DNA of 64,000 bases, from contig JAPTOF010000010.1 of NCBI GenBank assembly GCA_028554755.1, positions 13,278,501 to 13,342,500 of the forward strand. Reading direction: 5' to 3'. Each line of letters opens with the position of its first letter. The stretch's first letter is position 1. The translations under genes and the position numbers were made by a program. This stretch comes from Cordia subcordata. Its lineage: Eukaryota; Streptophyta; Magnoliopsida; Boraginales; Cordiaceae. Below, piece after piece: positions 21,871 to 39,999 of the stretch. The notes under the pieces were generated by a model. It was not told the DNA's origin. It was given only the letters and a program-made list of their open reading frames with translations, and did no database searches.

Positions 21871-23578
21871 TATTTTTTCATTGACTGATTTAATTAATTT
21901 TATTTGACTATACAAAGATGTGGTCACAAACTCTCATGATATGTAAAAAAGAGTCTAGGTTCAATTAATCCAGTTGTAGTTTAGCAACTTAAAAGATCTA
22001 GGGAGTCTAGGAGATAAGAGATTGTAACTACAAAGTGTTTAAACGCGCAAATATTACTATGCACCACAAGTAATGCACACAACAATATTACTGTGCACCC
22101 TAGGAATCCCTTCCTATCTTCTCTCCTCTCTGCTCACTCCCTGTTGATTAGCTCTTTCTCTCTCACTCCTCCCTTATAAAATAGGCCATATATATATATA
22201 TATTATATATATATATATATATATGTGCCACAAAAATGCTTCAAAAAAATTGCTCAAGGAAAAAAGCTTTGTTTCAGAAAACAATGGAAGAAGAGAGATC
22301 GCTTAATAGCAAGAGATTTTGAAGGTAAACAAGAAAAATAAACCAATATCATGCTTCATACCCGGCTAAGGAACTCGTACCCAGCTAAGGAAGCTTTCTA
22401 GCAGGTTAGAATTGAGCAACTGGAAATTTCTTGTGAGGCTCCATTAATGGCAGTGGAGAACGAGAAAAAGGGAAGAAAATAGCCTTCTGATACCATTGCC
22501 GATATTGTGAATATACATTAAAAAGAAAAAAAGTACTATAATGTACAGTGTCCCAACCCTATCAACTTGAACTCTATAGATGGCATGGTCGAACAAATGA
22601 ATAGTCGAGTTAAGCTTTAGCCTATTTGGATAACTCTTGTCTAGATAGATATTATCTGGCGGTATTAATCACTGCTTTGTTTAGTCTCTCAAATCGCCTT
22701 AGGGCTTCCACTAATGGGGTCACCCAACCCATAATTTGAGTTGAATGTATTTAACCACTTCTTAGTGTCTCATTCTTTGTCATGTATCTAGATTTGATCC
22801 CTCCGATAGGGTAGTGACTTTTATCCCCATGCCATGAGATGGTCTATGATGATAAACTCCATGGATGGAATGGCCGAATCTTATCAAAGCCCTTATGAAT
22901 GTACACGTTAAGTCCACCTTACTAAATCTAGGTAATAGTGAGACCCTCCGATGGGGAGATTAATGCCACTCACCCTTAACATGAACCAGACATGGAAGGC
23001 CATGGGGTTTCCAATCCCCTCTCCCACTCGATATTTTGACTTTTAAGGGTTTTATCTATTTATCTTGGTCTCATATGTTTTGGATCTAAATACCACCTTT
23101 GAATCAAAAGACCTCGAAATGTTCTTGACTTGAGTCCTCCGATACTGTAGCTACTTTTGTCAACATCCCGTTAAGTGATCCTTAGTGAAAAACTCTACCA
23201 ATGAGATGGCCAAACTCACTAATACCTTTTATGCTTTGAGATTCAACTTTGTGCTTCCAAAAAGCATTTCATGCAAAACTTGTGGATAGAATTATTAAAA
23301 GCGAACCCTTGAGTGGAAACTGTTATAGTCACCTTTTGATAATCCCGTGGTCAAAGTCTATGAATGCTCATGCTTTTAACATTACAATCTTGTGAAAAAC
23401 GTAAAAAGGAAACAACACTGGGGACTTGAAAAATAAGCAGACGCATTAGTAATGTGAATCGTAATACCGTATAACCATCTATATTAGTTAAAATTTATTG
23501 AATTGGGAAAAAGCCTTCTTAAAATTATATTTTTAATACACATGCTTGCTAAAAAATTGTCAAGAATTTGACGAGCCA
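21871..23578. other. Non-coding sequence with a (TA)n tract and a possible primer binding site
   Basis: CT-rich sequence (22100-22165) precedes TTATAAAATAGG and a (TA)n tract at 22188-22225. At about 22490-22500 the minus strand reads ATGGTATCAGAAGG, close to the tRNA-Met primer site of Copia/TRIM elements, with CA just upstream. This could be an LTR junction, but a matching second LTR was not found. Short imperfect repeats (CCTCCGATA/GGG) occur between 22800 and 23150. Confidence 0.35.
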
Positions 23579-23583
23579 TATAA

Positions 23584-24637
23584 TGTTGGGAAACTAGAAT
23601 AAAGTAGAAGCCAAACAAGTAGAATATAAGTAAAGAAATAGAAACTGTTACAATTCAGTGGTGGAGTGTAAAATAAAATAAACTTAGCCGAGGTTCGTAA
23701 ACGATATCCTTAAGGGATATATGCCCCCTCTATTGGTGCTAAGAGGTGTGGCGTATCCCTCTCAGGATACAACGGCTATTACCTTCTTGGCGTACGGTAG
23801 CACTCCAACGCAAGAAACTGTCGAACTAGTAGCAAATGAACTCTTTCTGACGATTTTCTATATGCCAAGAACTATATGCAAAAAATAAACCTATAAGCTA
23901 TGCTTTTCTCTTTGTCTGACTATGTGAAGAACATGACTTATTTATACTAGTTAGAGAAGTCTGAACTAGTAGCAAATGAACTCTTTCTAACGATTTTCTA
24001 TATGCCAAGAACTATATGCAAAAAATAAACTTATAAGCTATGCTTTTCTCTGTGTCTGACTAAGTGAAGAATATGACCTATTTATACTAGTTAGAGAAGT
24101 CAGAGAAGTCTGCAATAACCTATTTATACTAGTTAGAGAAGTCAGAGAAGTCTGCAATAAAATCAGGGAAATAAAGACTCCTCTAAAACGCCCACTAATC
24201 CAGCTCATAACAACTCCACTCAAAACCACGTTTCTAGAATGCTCTTCGCGCCTCGTCCCCTAACTCGGCCTCGCCGTGCCGTGCGTGCGCATGTGTAGTA
24301 GATTTTATCATAATGCCCACTTTGCATAGTTCCCTCCATATGCTTTATTGGCCCAACCCATAAATGTTTCTATGTTTAAATTGGGCAAAAACTTTATAAA
24401 CTTTCTATGTGGGATTCCATCTTACATATATCCAATCTAAGCAATCAAACTTGTTGACTATACAATTTTAATTGCTAATTTCTCATTAACCTTAAATCCA
24501 TTTTTGACAAGTAAATATACCATATTCATCTACTCGGAACGAGAATCGTAACGGTAACAAGTACCAAATAGTTTGACAAGTGAGACCTGGAGTCAATTGT
24601 AACTTTGACTACTATGTTAAAGCGCTCCAAACTAACA
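23584..24637. mobile_element. Probable solo LTR (1054 bp) with 5-bp target duplication
   Basis: The segment starts TGTTGGGAAA and ends CTAACA, so the ends form a short inverted repeat (TGTTGG / TGTTAG). It is flanked by TATAA at 23579-23583 and again at 24638-24642. No internal coding region is present, consistent with LTR-LTR recombination. AT-rich flanks make a chance 5-bp match possible. The interior carries tandem duplications (23823-24159). Confidence 0.55.
23823..24159 (+). repeat. Nested tandem duplications, 140 bp and 42 bp periods
   Basis: A 140-bp unit starting GAACTAGTAGCAAATGAACT occurs at 23823 and 23963. Its end, ACCTATTTATACTAGTTAGA with AGTCTGCAATA, is duplicated again at 24076-24117 and 24118-24159. 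Confidence 0.85.
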
Positions 24638-24642
24638 TATAA

Positions 24643-25513
24643 TATTAATTTTAAATAGTTACTTACTGTAAGTTTCATGTAACCATGCATGTGTAATGAT
24701 ATATAATATCAAAATAATTTTGAGAAAAATGAGAACACGACCAAAGAAAGACCTAGTGATCTAGTGGTATGTTTATCATTTTTAGTGTGAATAGTCTATT
24801 GATCAATTCTCGTTAATTGTATATAATTGGCCTTTGACGTTCTTTGAAGTAAGGGAAGAAAAATTGAGGACACATGTAGAGTCAAAATTTAAGAAAAATA
24901 GGTCAAAATTGGGGGTTTGTCTGAAATCAGAAGAGTTGTTAAATTAAGATACCAATGAACAGATTGAAGGCTTTTATGTGATGGCTCGGCGAAAAGTCAA
25001 TAGGCCTCGATTTTCAAATCTTTCAGAGTCAGTACGTGATATATCATTGTTTCTACTTATTTGAACTATGGCTTTCAGATTAGCATTTTCTACGACAAGT
25101 GGACGGATACTTTGCGTTTAGCTTTTAAAATTGCTTGGATTTTGTCGTTGACCAATTTATGCTCACACGATTAAAATAAATCATGTTTGAATTTTCTTTT
25201 GAATTATTTCTTGGATTTTTTTTTTCTCAATCCTTAATTCCCTAACGTGGATTCCTCAAATTATGAAGGACTTGTTTGGATTTTCTTATGGAAAAATACT
25301 CTTTTTTCCCTTATATGTGTATATATATATATATATATATCTTTTACAATAAGTATTTGACTTGACTTTAAAGGGAAAAAAATTAAAACTCTGAAAGCAC
25401 AAATTTTTAATTATTATTATTATTATTATTGGTTTTGGTCAAACAATTTCATTATGTCACCATCAACCGTGCTTGCTTGCTATGTCGCCCTTTTAATTTT
25501 CTCAGTTTTCTCA
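24643..25513. other. Upstream non-coding region of the reductase gene
   Basis: AT-rich, with a (TA)n tract at 25321-25340 and a short ATT repeat near 25411-25431. No other gene is visible. It probably includes distal promoter sequence. Confidence 0.5.
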
Positions 25514-25630
25514 CTATAATAACATGCATACACACCTTTCAAACTTCCATTAAGATTGACTTACCAATTATAGTATTAACGTAAGCAACCAAAAACCACT
25601 TTACACAGAGAGAGCAAAAAACCGTCAAAA
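25514..25630 (+). promoter_or_regulatory. Putative core promoter and 5' leader of the reductase gene
   Basis: A weak TATA-like ACTATAATAAC lies at about 25514-25524, followed by CATGCATA, which contains an RY-type CATGCA element. The leader is A/C-rich with a short GAGAGAGC run. The ATG at 25631 sits in AAAAATGGTG, a good plant start context. The transcription start cannot be fixed from sequence alone. Confidence 0.4.
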
Positions 25631-31678
<6,048 letters not shown>

Positions 31679-32122
31679 ATACGCGTATTAACTGTACAAG
31701 AAATTATGCTTTTCAATGTTTGCTGTTCGTTGATCATGCAATTTTTGTTTAATACATAAGGTGTCTTTAGGACTTTTTCCTTGCTTATCAATATCCAGTT
31801 TGTTCTTATTTACCATGAGACAAAATGGAAATTCAGTAGTATGACCTTATTTGTGTGCCATAATAAGAGCCAAGCGTGTCTCTTGTGCTGCAGCATTTTC
31901 CTACGAAAGATGTTATCTTGTGTGGAGAAAAACCAAGCATTTGTGCTCATCTATCGTAATAAAACTGATTTGCCCGTTGTAGCATCAATGTGCTTCTGTA
32001 TTGAGAGTAGAATAGTTCATTTTATATATAAAAATAATAATGTTTCACCATCTTACAATTTGAAGTTGGAATATTTTATTAAAATTATGAAATCCAGTCA
32101 TTCATTTGATGATCTATACTAA
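31679..32122 (+). terminator. 3' UTR and likely polyadenylation region of the reductase gene
   Basis: T-rich sequence follows the TAA, with AATACATAA-like and AATAAAA (about 31958) signals. The exact cleavage site cannot be set from sequence. Confidence 0.4.
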
Positions 32123-32125
32123 TGG

Positions 32126-32720
32126 TAGTATGCCCGACCTGACCCAGGCAAAACCAAATCCACCTTCGCAAAATGATCCGATATTGGATCCGACCTAACT
32201 TAAGCTCGGAGGTTTGTTGATTGTCATCACATCTGTGTCAAGTAATTTGATCGGCATTACACCTGTGTCAAGTAATTTGATCGGTACCACACTCATGTTA
32301 AGTAACTATTCAACCTTTTTACTTTTTTTTTTTTGTGACAAGATAATGTGTCAAGTAATTTGATCTACACCACACCTATGTTAAGTAATTGTTCGACCCT
32401 TTTACTTTCTTTTTCTGTGACAAGATAATTTGCTCAGGCTATTGGGAAGATCGGTAAGGTCAACATTTGGTAATTCCGCATTATTAGACTGGTACCCATT
32501 ATGGGGCTCGGATTTTTAGCTCACGGAGTTCCATAATGGAGTCACCAACACATTCTACGACTTTGTCAAGCTCAAACAACTAGGAGAGGGCGTTCTTTGG
32601 AATATTACCCCCAAAGTTACACTGTACCATCTCAGAATCAATTTCATTAATAGAGAACCACCACACCAACGTATGTACCCAGGATGTCAACCGTTATTCC
32701 ATAGTTGCAATTGGAAATGG
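32126..32720. repeat. Short interspersed/tandem repeats, non-coding
   Basis: The phrase TGTGTCAAGTAATTTGATC, or a close variant, occurs at about 32233, 32264 and 32348. A T-rich run plus TGTGACAAGATAAT follows two of the blocks (about 32333 and 32417). No gene is recognised. Confidence 0.6.
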
Positions 32721-33197
32721 TGCATAATATTTTAAAACATTTGCCAATTTGGATTATGGTTCTCATGTAACAATCTGACATCTTATATATTTTTTTAATT
32801 AATCTTCAAGTTTTAGGATTAATTATGACTATGGTACCTTGTATTTGTTGATTAACAAATGATATTAGAATTGGATCAAACGACATATCATATATAGTAC
32901 ATACGTGAAATAATATTAGAAACTTGCAGAGGATGATTGGCTCAACTAAAGAAAGAGTTCTGCCGCTAACATGATTAAATCCATTTTGCCCCATAAGCTT
33001 TTAACGAAATCCCAAACACCCCTATAAGCATTCATACATACTCAACTTCCTCCATGAAAGATTAACATTGAAATTTTGTTTGGCTAACTCTAACAGCTTA
33101 ACTATTTTTCCTTTTAATGTTTAGGGGAGTTTAAGCTTGTAGAGAGTATATTGATTTATTTATCTATTGTACATAACACGCCGTCTCACATGCAACG
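32721..33197. other. AT-rich non-coding sequence, nothing recognised
   Basis: No open frame with support, and no terminal repeats seen. Confidence 0.45.
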
Positions 33198-33520
33198 TAA
33201 TTTGTTTAGAGTTTGCACGTCAACAATTTAATATTTTTAAACAAGTGGCAGTAAGTTTCGAACCTGAGGGTAGCATAATTTGTTTAGAGCTTGCACGTGA
33301 ATAATTTAATATTTTTAAACAGGTAGTAGTAAGTTTCGAACCTGATGGGAGCTCGAAAGGGAAGCTTTAATATTTTTAAACAACAGGTGGCAGTGAGTTT
33401 CGAACCTGAGGGAACTTAAGCTTGTAGAGAGGATATTGATTTATTTATTTATTGTACTTAATTTAGAGTTTGAATGTGAACAATTTAATATTTTTAAACA
33501 GGTGGCAGTGAGTTTTGAAC
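33198..33520 (+). repeat. Degenerate tandem repeat, about four ~75-90-bp units
   Basis: Each unit contains TTTAATATTTTTAAACA followed by GGTGGCAGTGAGTTTCGAAC or a close variant (starts near 33198, 33278, 33364 and 33459). The first, second and fourth also carry AATTT(GT)TTAGAG(T/C)TTG. Related tails (ATTGATTTATTTATTTATTG) flank the array. Confidence 0.8.
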
Positions 33521-34773
33521 TTGCGTCATCTGGGTTTCAAGCTTTGATAACAAGTTAAAATTACTAGTTCATCTAAAAGTTTAAACTAATTAGAGTTACC
33601 ACCTCATCTAAAAGTTTAAATTTATAAAGAGGATATTGGTTTATTTATTTATTGCACTTAACAGGATTTTAATTTGTCTATATTTAGGGACCCCTATTTT
33701 TCTACTTTTAATCAAATACTTATTTTAGGAAATCTATATTTTAGTTTTACACCAATAATTTCTTTTCCAAAAGGTCCACAATTTTTATTTCACTCTAATA
33801 TCTCTACCTATTTTAGTTAAACACATCATTATAGTATTTATGACGTTTATAATTTTCCATTGTATATGTTTTTATAATCAATTAGCAATTTTTATTAACA
33901 TTATTGTGTGTCTCTTGGTGTACATTGTCAATATCATCGTCACTACACTAACTCAAAAGGCAGTGCAAAAAATTGTTAATTCTCTGGCAAACAGGTTTTC
34001 TTTGCATCAACCAACTGCTAATCATTAGACAACTGTTAGAAGAGTATAGAGATGTTTAAAGGCCACCATATCTCATGACCCATATGTGCGTCCGACGAAG
34101 AAAATAAAATTGTGTCTAGATATTTTATGATATTTGTTTTGTTTAGACATTTTGCATTACAAACTGTTGAAAGAATAGGAATTGCTTACCTCTTGTAGCA
34201 TAAAGATTATTGCACCTACTAGTCCTTAATTCTTTTACAAGGACAAAAAGTTCCCAATGCTATCTTTTGGTTCTCGAGAGAAAAATTTTACTGCCTTTTT
34301 TTTTAAAGATTTTTTGGTGTGTTTTGTTGGAGAAGAGTTAATCTTAAGAGAAAAAACTACGTGGTTTTCTTTTCTTTCTTTTTACATATACGACTGCAGT
34401 CGCCTTTAATGCTTGGCGTGATTAGTTATACTTGTGTAGTTAGGCGTGATAATGCAACGACAGTTATTTTTTATTAATTCAGGTGTTGACAAAATGTAGG
34501 ATGCAGATCTTTTACAAAGAAGATCTTTTAATATAGTTACGACATTTGATACAAAGTGATAAATCAAGGCTTTCATATATTAGGCATTAGTTGTGTTTGA
34601 TTTCCCTAACTATGCCCTAACTATGCATTTTTCACATTCTAAGAAGAACCACATTTACATATACACATTGGTCATATGTTATACATATAAAGACTGAAAT
34701 TCTCACTCCAAGTTTGTCTGACTATATACATGTAAGACTTTTTGAGATATATACAGTGATATAATTGTGCAAA
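33521..34773. other. Non-coding sequence between repeat array and Helitron
   Basis: AT-rich. A 12-bp palindrome CGACTGCAGTCG lies at 34391-34402. The 3' terminus of Helitron 1 (hairpin then CTRR on the minus strand) should lie here or just to the left, but I could not identify it convincingly. Confidence 0.4.
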
Positions 34774-34969
34774 AATCAAAACTTGCCTTACAGTATTATT
34801 GTAATATTACACCTGTACAAAAATCAAAAGATGCCTTGGAGGAGGAGTAGTATTCTTCAGTTCCTGTAGCAAATCAAAACTTGCCTTACATTATTATGGC
34901 AATATTACAATTACACAAAAAGCAAAAGTTGCCTTGGAGGAGTAGCACTATTTTTCAGTCCCTGTAGCA
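34774..34969 (+). repeat. 98-bp tandem duplication at the 3' end of Helitron 1 cargo
   Basis: 34774-34871 and 34872-34969 both read AATCAAAACTTGCCTTACA, then a TGCCTTGGAGGAG block, then TCAGT(T/C)CCTGTAGC. Helitron 2 carries the right-hand copy at the window end (about 63935-64000, inverted); whether it has both copies cannot be seen. Confidence 0.85.
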
Positions 34970-34974
34970 TTGGT

Positions 34975-36323
34975 AGTTGTTGATGCCTGTGACTCAATGT
35001 CCATATCCTTTGAAGATGATGTTTCTATAATAGATGGAGCAGAACCTAAAGTAAATGAGTAAAAATACAGATTGTTTAATTATTGCAAAACTGTGCTGTA
35101 TATCAAATTTGAGGATATGTTGGTCAGTAAGAAGAGTAGTACTTTAATAATGTGGATGACATATGATAAAGATGTATTTATTTGCACTGGCTAGAACGAC
35201 TTTCAGGTTAATTGAAATAATGGTATATTGGATTTGCTCTTGATCCTGATACCTTGAGTCCTATCTTATGCTTTGATTAGTTACGAAGACGTGAACCTTT
35301 GTTGGCTTTGATTTTGCATTTTGTAAATCGTTTCTCCAAAAGCATTATTTAAGTCATCAGAGGAGAGTTTTTCATCATGTATGTTAACTTATGTCTTTAT
35401 TTCAAATGTTAATATTCAAGTTAATATTGAAATTGAAAATTAATGGTATTACGTTGGTGCTCTTGTTTATACGTTCTAGGGCACTCATTCCTACAAACTT
35501 CTCTGCATTCTTGTCATAAATCATAATCAAAAGTACTCCTGTTTTATCTCTCACATTCACGACAATTTTTTACCTAAAAATAAAGATAAAAAATAGAAGA
35601 CTAGTCAATTGTTATATAAAATAAATAGATATCTATGGTATAAATAATTGTGTTTGGTAGTTGAGTCTAGAAATTTTCTATCATGGCTTTGATTTGGTTG
35701 TTTTCTGACAGCCAATGCATTGATATTCCCAATCATAATCCAAGCCCATTGGTCTCTTATAATTCTCACATCCCATGTAATAAAATTCTTGTTGTTGATC
35801 ACTAATTTTAAGTTTTCCTTCCACATAAAACTTCTTGAGCTATTCGTTGGAAAAGAAAGGATTGATGATGTTGACCATATATGAAGAGAATCAACTTGCA
35901 TTTCTAGAAAAACTTACACACTGATTTGATAGCACATTAGCAATTGTAAGTGAATTTGATGTCGTGCTAGAGGTATCGCGTGTTGTAGAACACCAATATT
36001 TTTTTTTCAGAAATTATTGCATTGAGTACTCCTTGGTTCTCATCACACTTGAAGTAAGCAAAATTTATAACATAGTTAGTAGATATTAGAATTTGGTAGT
36101 TAAAAAATAGGCTAATGATATTTGATAATTGGAATGGTAAATTAATTGATATTGAGATATAATGTCAAACTTTATGAGAATATATGGTGGTTTAAGGAGA
36201 CAATAAGCATGATCACAATTAGAGAAGAAAGGTGGCCAAATTAAGATATTCAAATAATATAGGCTAGTTAAAATATTTCATAAAGAACGTACCACCTATG
36301 CAACGCTTCAGCTTCAAGAGTTG
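34975..36323 (-). pseudogene. Helitron 1 RPA-like gene, 3' part
   Basis: Minus-strand translation from 35901 gives MQVDSLHIWSTSSIL, FMWKENLKLVI and WDVRIIRDQWAWIM. It aligns with the inverted copy at about 62630-63990 (QFDSLYIWSTSLILS, FYVEGKLNIS). In plants, Helitrons often carry a replication-protein-A-like gene next to RepHel; the product is thought to bind single-stranded DNA. Stops and frame changes are present. The upstream part lies beyond retrotransposon A at 44567. Confidence 0.65.
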
Positions 36324-36328
36324 AAGGG

Positions 36329-37832
36329 TGGTGTTGTTTTAAAAACCTGCAAGTGCACGGATCAGAAGTAGTGTAGCGTGTGCAAGAGTACAGTTATCGT
36401 CTCTTCAGGAAGGCCTCTAACTATAGTTCTAAGTCCTATGCGTCTTAGATTAACTACGTGTATAAACGAAATTATTTTTGAGATTTTTTTGAATTTGGAA
36501 TTGAAGGAAATTCTAAACTATCATATTGAAACTAAAGTGCATAAATTAAACTAAAAGTAAATGGAAAACAATGAGAAGACAACAATTGGGAACTACTAGG
36601 GGAATTCGGTAATGGGAAACGGCCTAGGGTCAGATTACCTCCTATGTTCGGCTAGTGATTGTATTGACTAACTATGGATCGTAGGCAATCAATAGCTCTA
36701 ATGCGTTAGTTTATTAGCTAGCCTTATTACTAATGCCTTAGTTTATTATCTAGCCTTATTACTAATGCCTTAGTTTATTAGCTAGCCTTATTACCCTTAA
36801 TTAAAGGTGCACTCCTATCCCTAAGCGGGCCCTTTCTAAAGCATAGGTTTGTCCTACTAATTAAGGCTTTGCAACTGCACCAACAACCTAAGTGATTGAT
36901 TAATCCAAGTTGCTTAAGGCACACCCATTAATTGTGCTTCAAACTAAGGATGAACCGATTAATCTTAAGCCTATTCAAGCACAATTAGCAAATCTAGCAA
37001 GTGAAAGATCATGGCTCACACATTAACAATGTTTCATGCTAAGCATAAGACCAATAATCATAAACAAATACAAAACAAATATGCATAAACTCTCTTGGAC
37101 TTTCAACAAACACATAGACATGTTATATTAAAGTCATCAACAATTCTCCACAAGTTTTGCAATCATCATGCCTCACAAAATCCATAAAAAGTCAAAATCC
37201 AACAGTAAGCCATAACATAATACATAATCTAAACCTAGCCTAAAGCAATCAACATGCTAAAAGAGAGAGAAAAACTGAAATTTAATATCAAAAACATCAA
37301 TTCCACGTCCAAGAAATTAAATATCAAGCATAGAACCTCTTCCCAATTCAATTTTGCTCAAATTCAACTTCGAAACGCAATTTTCAGCAATGAATTCCAA
37401 CTTGATAGCAACTTTTTTGCAGAATTCTGCACCAATTTAGGTCTCTTTTTAGCCCCAAAATAGCCCCAAAACCTGCAGAAATAAGCACACAAATAGTGTA
37501 TTTATAAAGCCCTATTTAGTAGAAAGTAAACTTAAAGAAAAGAACAAGCAAAATCTCTTGTTTTTGCAGCTTTTCGAACTAATTTCTGCAGTTTTTCCTG
37601 CAGAAAGGCTTGCTGGAAGTTGCCTCTTTTTACCCTCAAATCAGCCCCAAAAATTCTCCTTTTGTGTGTGAATGTGTGAGAGTATGTATGTGAGAAGATG
37701 GGTGTGTTTGTGTGAAAAAGAAGGATGAATAACAGGAGAAATAAGGGCTGGTTTGGTGCTGCTTTTTTGGTTCCTGGCCGCTCTCCTTCTCCTCCTCTCC
37801 AAAAGCTTATCGATAAAATGATATATATATAT

Positions 37833-37896
<64 letters not shown>

Positions 37897-38404
37897 GTGC
37901 TGTGTTTGTGTGCCCTAAAGAAAGAAAAAAAAAAGAAAATGAATAGTAGGGTTCAAGTCATTAGTTAATATAATATAAAATATACTATCTATTGCCTTAC
38001 GTATTATGTACATACATATATATAATACATAATATATAATATTCTAACTATGTCTTAAAACCCTAGAGCTTAATTAATTATGTCCTAAACTAATTTAGTA
38101 AACTCTAATTTAACTAACTAAAATTCCTAGAATCATAATCCTAGTTATTTAATATCTTAATTCTAATCCAACCTAGCTAACTTATAAATTTAATTTTCTA
38201 ATTCCTAATTAATCAAAATTACTATAAAAAAATTAAAATAGAATAGAAAACACATAAAACGATAAAAAAATGATACACCACACATAAATACTCAGTAAGA
38301 TTCAATAAACACTCAGAAACTTGAAATAGACAAAATTAGCACCAAAATATGCACTCAAACACACTCTAAATCATGCAATTTACGCTTCATAAACACACAC
38401 ATCA
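36329..38404 (-). repeat. Retrotransposon A 3' LTR (2076 bp)
   Basis: Matches 42609-44561 throughout. It is longer because of a ~33-bp unit repeated three times at about 36700-36790 (CCTTATTACTAATGCCTTAG; single in the 5' LTR) and a (TA)n expansion at 37821-37894 (only a few TA in the 5' LTR). Confidence 0.9.
37821..37894 (+). repeat. (TA)n microsatellite, 74 bp, in the LTR
   Basis: Nearly perfect AT dinucleotide run with one G interruption. The equivalent place in the 5' LTR (about 44043-44050) has only a few TA units. Confidence 0.9.
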
Positions 38405-38425
38405 ATATCCCCAAACCTTCTCCTT
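38405..38425 (-). other. Retrotransposon A polypurine tract
   Basis: The minus strand reads AAGGAGAAGGTTTGGGGA just before the 3' LTR start TGATGTGTG. This is the usual plus-strand priming site. Confidence 0.8.
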
Positions 38426-39999
38426 ACTTGTCCCCAAGCAAGACTACTCCTAAGCTTATATCATGATGCTCAAAGGGTTGCCAAAAGTATTGACTTGCTA
38501 TCTTGACGAATCTAAGGAGTATGAAGGGGTCATTCCTTATCGTAAAAGGGATCTCCAAGCCTCTTTTGGATCCTCCTCTCAATCACAAGGGTTCTCGCAC
38601 CTCTTGAGAACTTACCAAGTAGTTAGAACTACCACAAACCTAGAATTCCAACTCACGCACCCGGGATGTTGATATTTTGTGCCCCCATCAACTAATATGG
38701 CCTCCCAACATGCACTTAGCCCAAAGATACAAGGAAAAGGGAGAATTACATCACAATGGCTCACAATTGGCGTAAGAGTCTTATTCACGATACAACGAAA
38801 TGACGTTCTTGGTGACTGGGGCTCCTGTGTTGCGAGCTTTCAACCAGCACATTCCAGCCACCTAAAGTTTAGGGTACTAGGGGAAGAAACCCCCCTTGGG
38901 CATATTAACTCGGGTTTTGCCAACCACTTCAAATGGAAAATCAAAGAAAGAGAACTCAACATGTGTCAAATTGACATTGTGTCCTTTGACACTTATTCAA
39001 TATACTTCATTTTTTCTTGCCATTTGACTTTTTCTCATTTTTCACTTTTTTTTTCAATTTTTTTCCATTTTTGCATTTTTCAATTATTTTTGGATTTTTT
39101 TTTTCTCAATGCATATCATCAACACAACGAAAAGAAAAAAAAAGGGCTATGGTACACTAAAAGAACCACACAAGTAAGGGGACACTCACATCAACAACCT
39201 TATAAAAATATTTTTTTCCAATCAAGTTGTGGGGCAACTACAAGGTGCATTCTTAGAAGTGCTCACTGCTCACAGTTTTCAAAAAGATTCTCTTCAAAGT
39301 CCTAGTTCTCCCTCCATTCTATTCACTCCCCACAATACTACCTCATCTTTGCCAATCAATTAAATCAATCAACAAGAGCCAACTCTCCATTCAACAAAGA
39401 GATAAACGACTCTATATGCACAAAAAAAAATCACCATTTTGAGCAAAACCATGCAAATCTACCCTTTATGTCAAAAAATGAAAAACAAAATGAACTTTCA
39501 CACCTTCAAACCTAAACTTTGCTTGTCCTCAAGCAAATAGCAATCAACCATGCAAACCAACGAACAATAAAAGTACACATATAGGAGGTGTGGAAAAGGT
39601 AGAAAAATAAGGCCAAGAAGATGGAAAGATACAACCTGGTGTTCGCCATGACTTCACAAATGCCAATGGATTCCAATCATCTACTAACCTATTTCTCATC
39701 AATACACAAACACTCAAAAAGCACATGAGATTAGTAAACATATGCCCTGCAAGTCCGTATTGGCATTAACAAATAAGAACAAGGATGTATACAAAAGTGG
39801 AGAAAGGGAATGCAAGGAATGAGAACAAAGGTCTAGCTATTTAAAGGAAAAGAAAAAGACAAATACATAAAAAAAAAGAATGAAATTACCAAAATCTAGG
39901 TTGCCTCCTAGTAGCGCTAACCATCATGCCGTCAGCCAGGCTAGCTCCATTCATCAAGTGTCATACGAAAGCTCCTGAAGCTCGATGGTCTCCACTCTA
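38426..39999 (-). other. Retrotransposon A 3' non-coding region
   Basis: Region between integrase and the polypurine tract. Contains TTTGCTTGAGGACAAGCAAA (minus strand, about 39520-39540) and GCGCTACTAGGAGGCAACC (minus strand, about 39897-39917), motifs seen in many plant Gypsy 3' regions. It is homologous to 47758-49290 of retrotransposon B. T-homopolymer blocks lie near 39010-39100. A long plus-strand open frame here has no ATG at its start and a low-complexity Phe-rich middle. Confidence 0.65.

Noticed and set aside
34213..34240. CTAG with a GTCCTT/AAGGAC stem as a Helitron 3' terminus
   Set aside because: The stem overlaps the CTAG and is short and AT-rich, unlike usual Helitron ends. 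It cannot be tested against Helitron 2 in this window.
34391..34402. Palindrome CGACTGCAGTCG as the Helitron 3' hairpin
   Set aside because: No CTRR end lies at the right distance on the minus strand, and the palindrome has no loop. The Helitron end remains unlocated.
37725..37946. 73-residue frame with a long Ile-Tyr repeat
   Set aside because: It is the translation of the (TA)n microsatellite in the LTR.
38679..39305. 208-residue plus-strand open frame antisense to retrotransposon A
   Set aside because: It starts at GTG rather than ATG, has a low-complexity Phe-rich middle from T-runs, and is not open in the homologous region of B. Antisense ORFs do exist in some plant Gypsy elements, but the support here is too weak.
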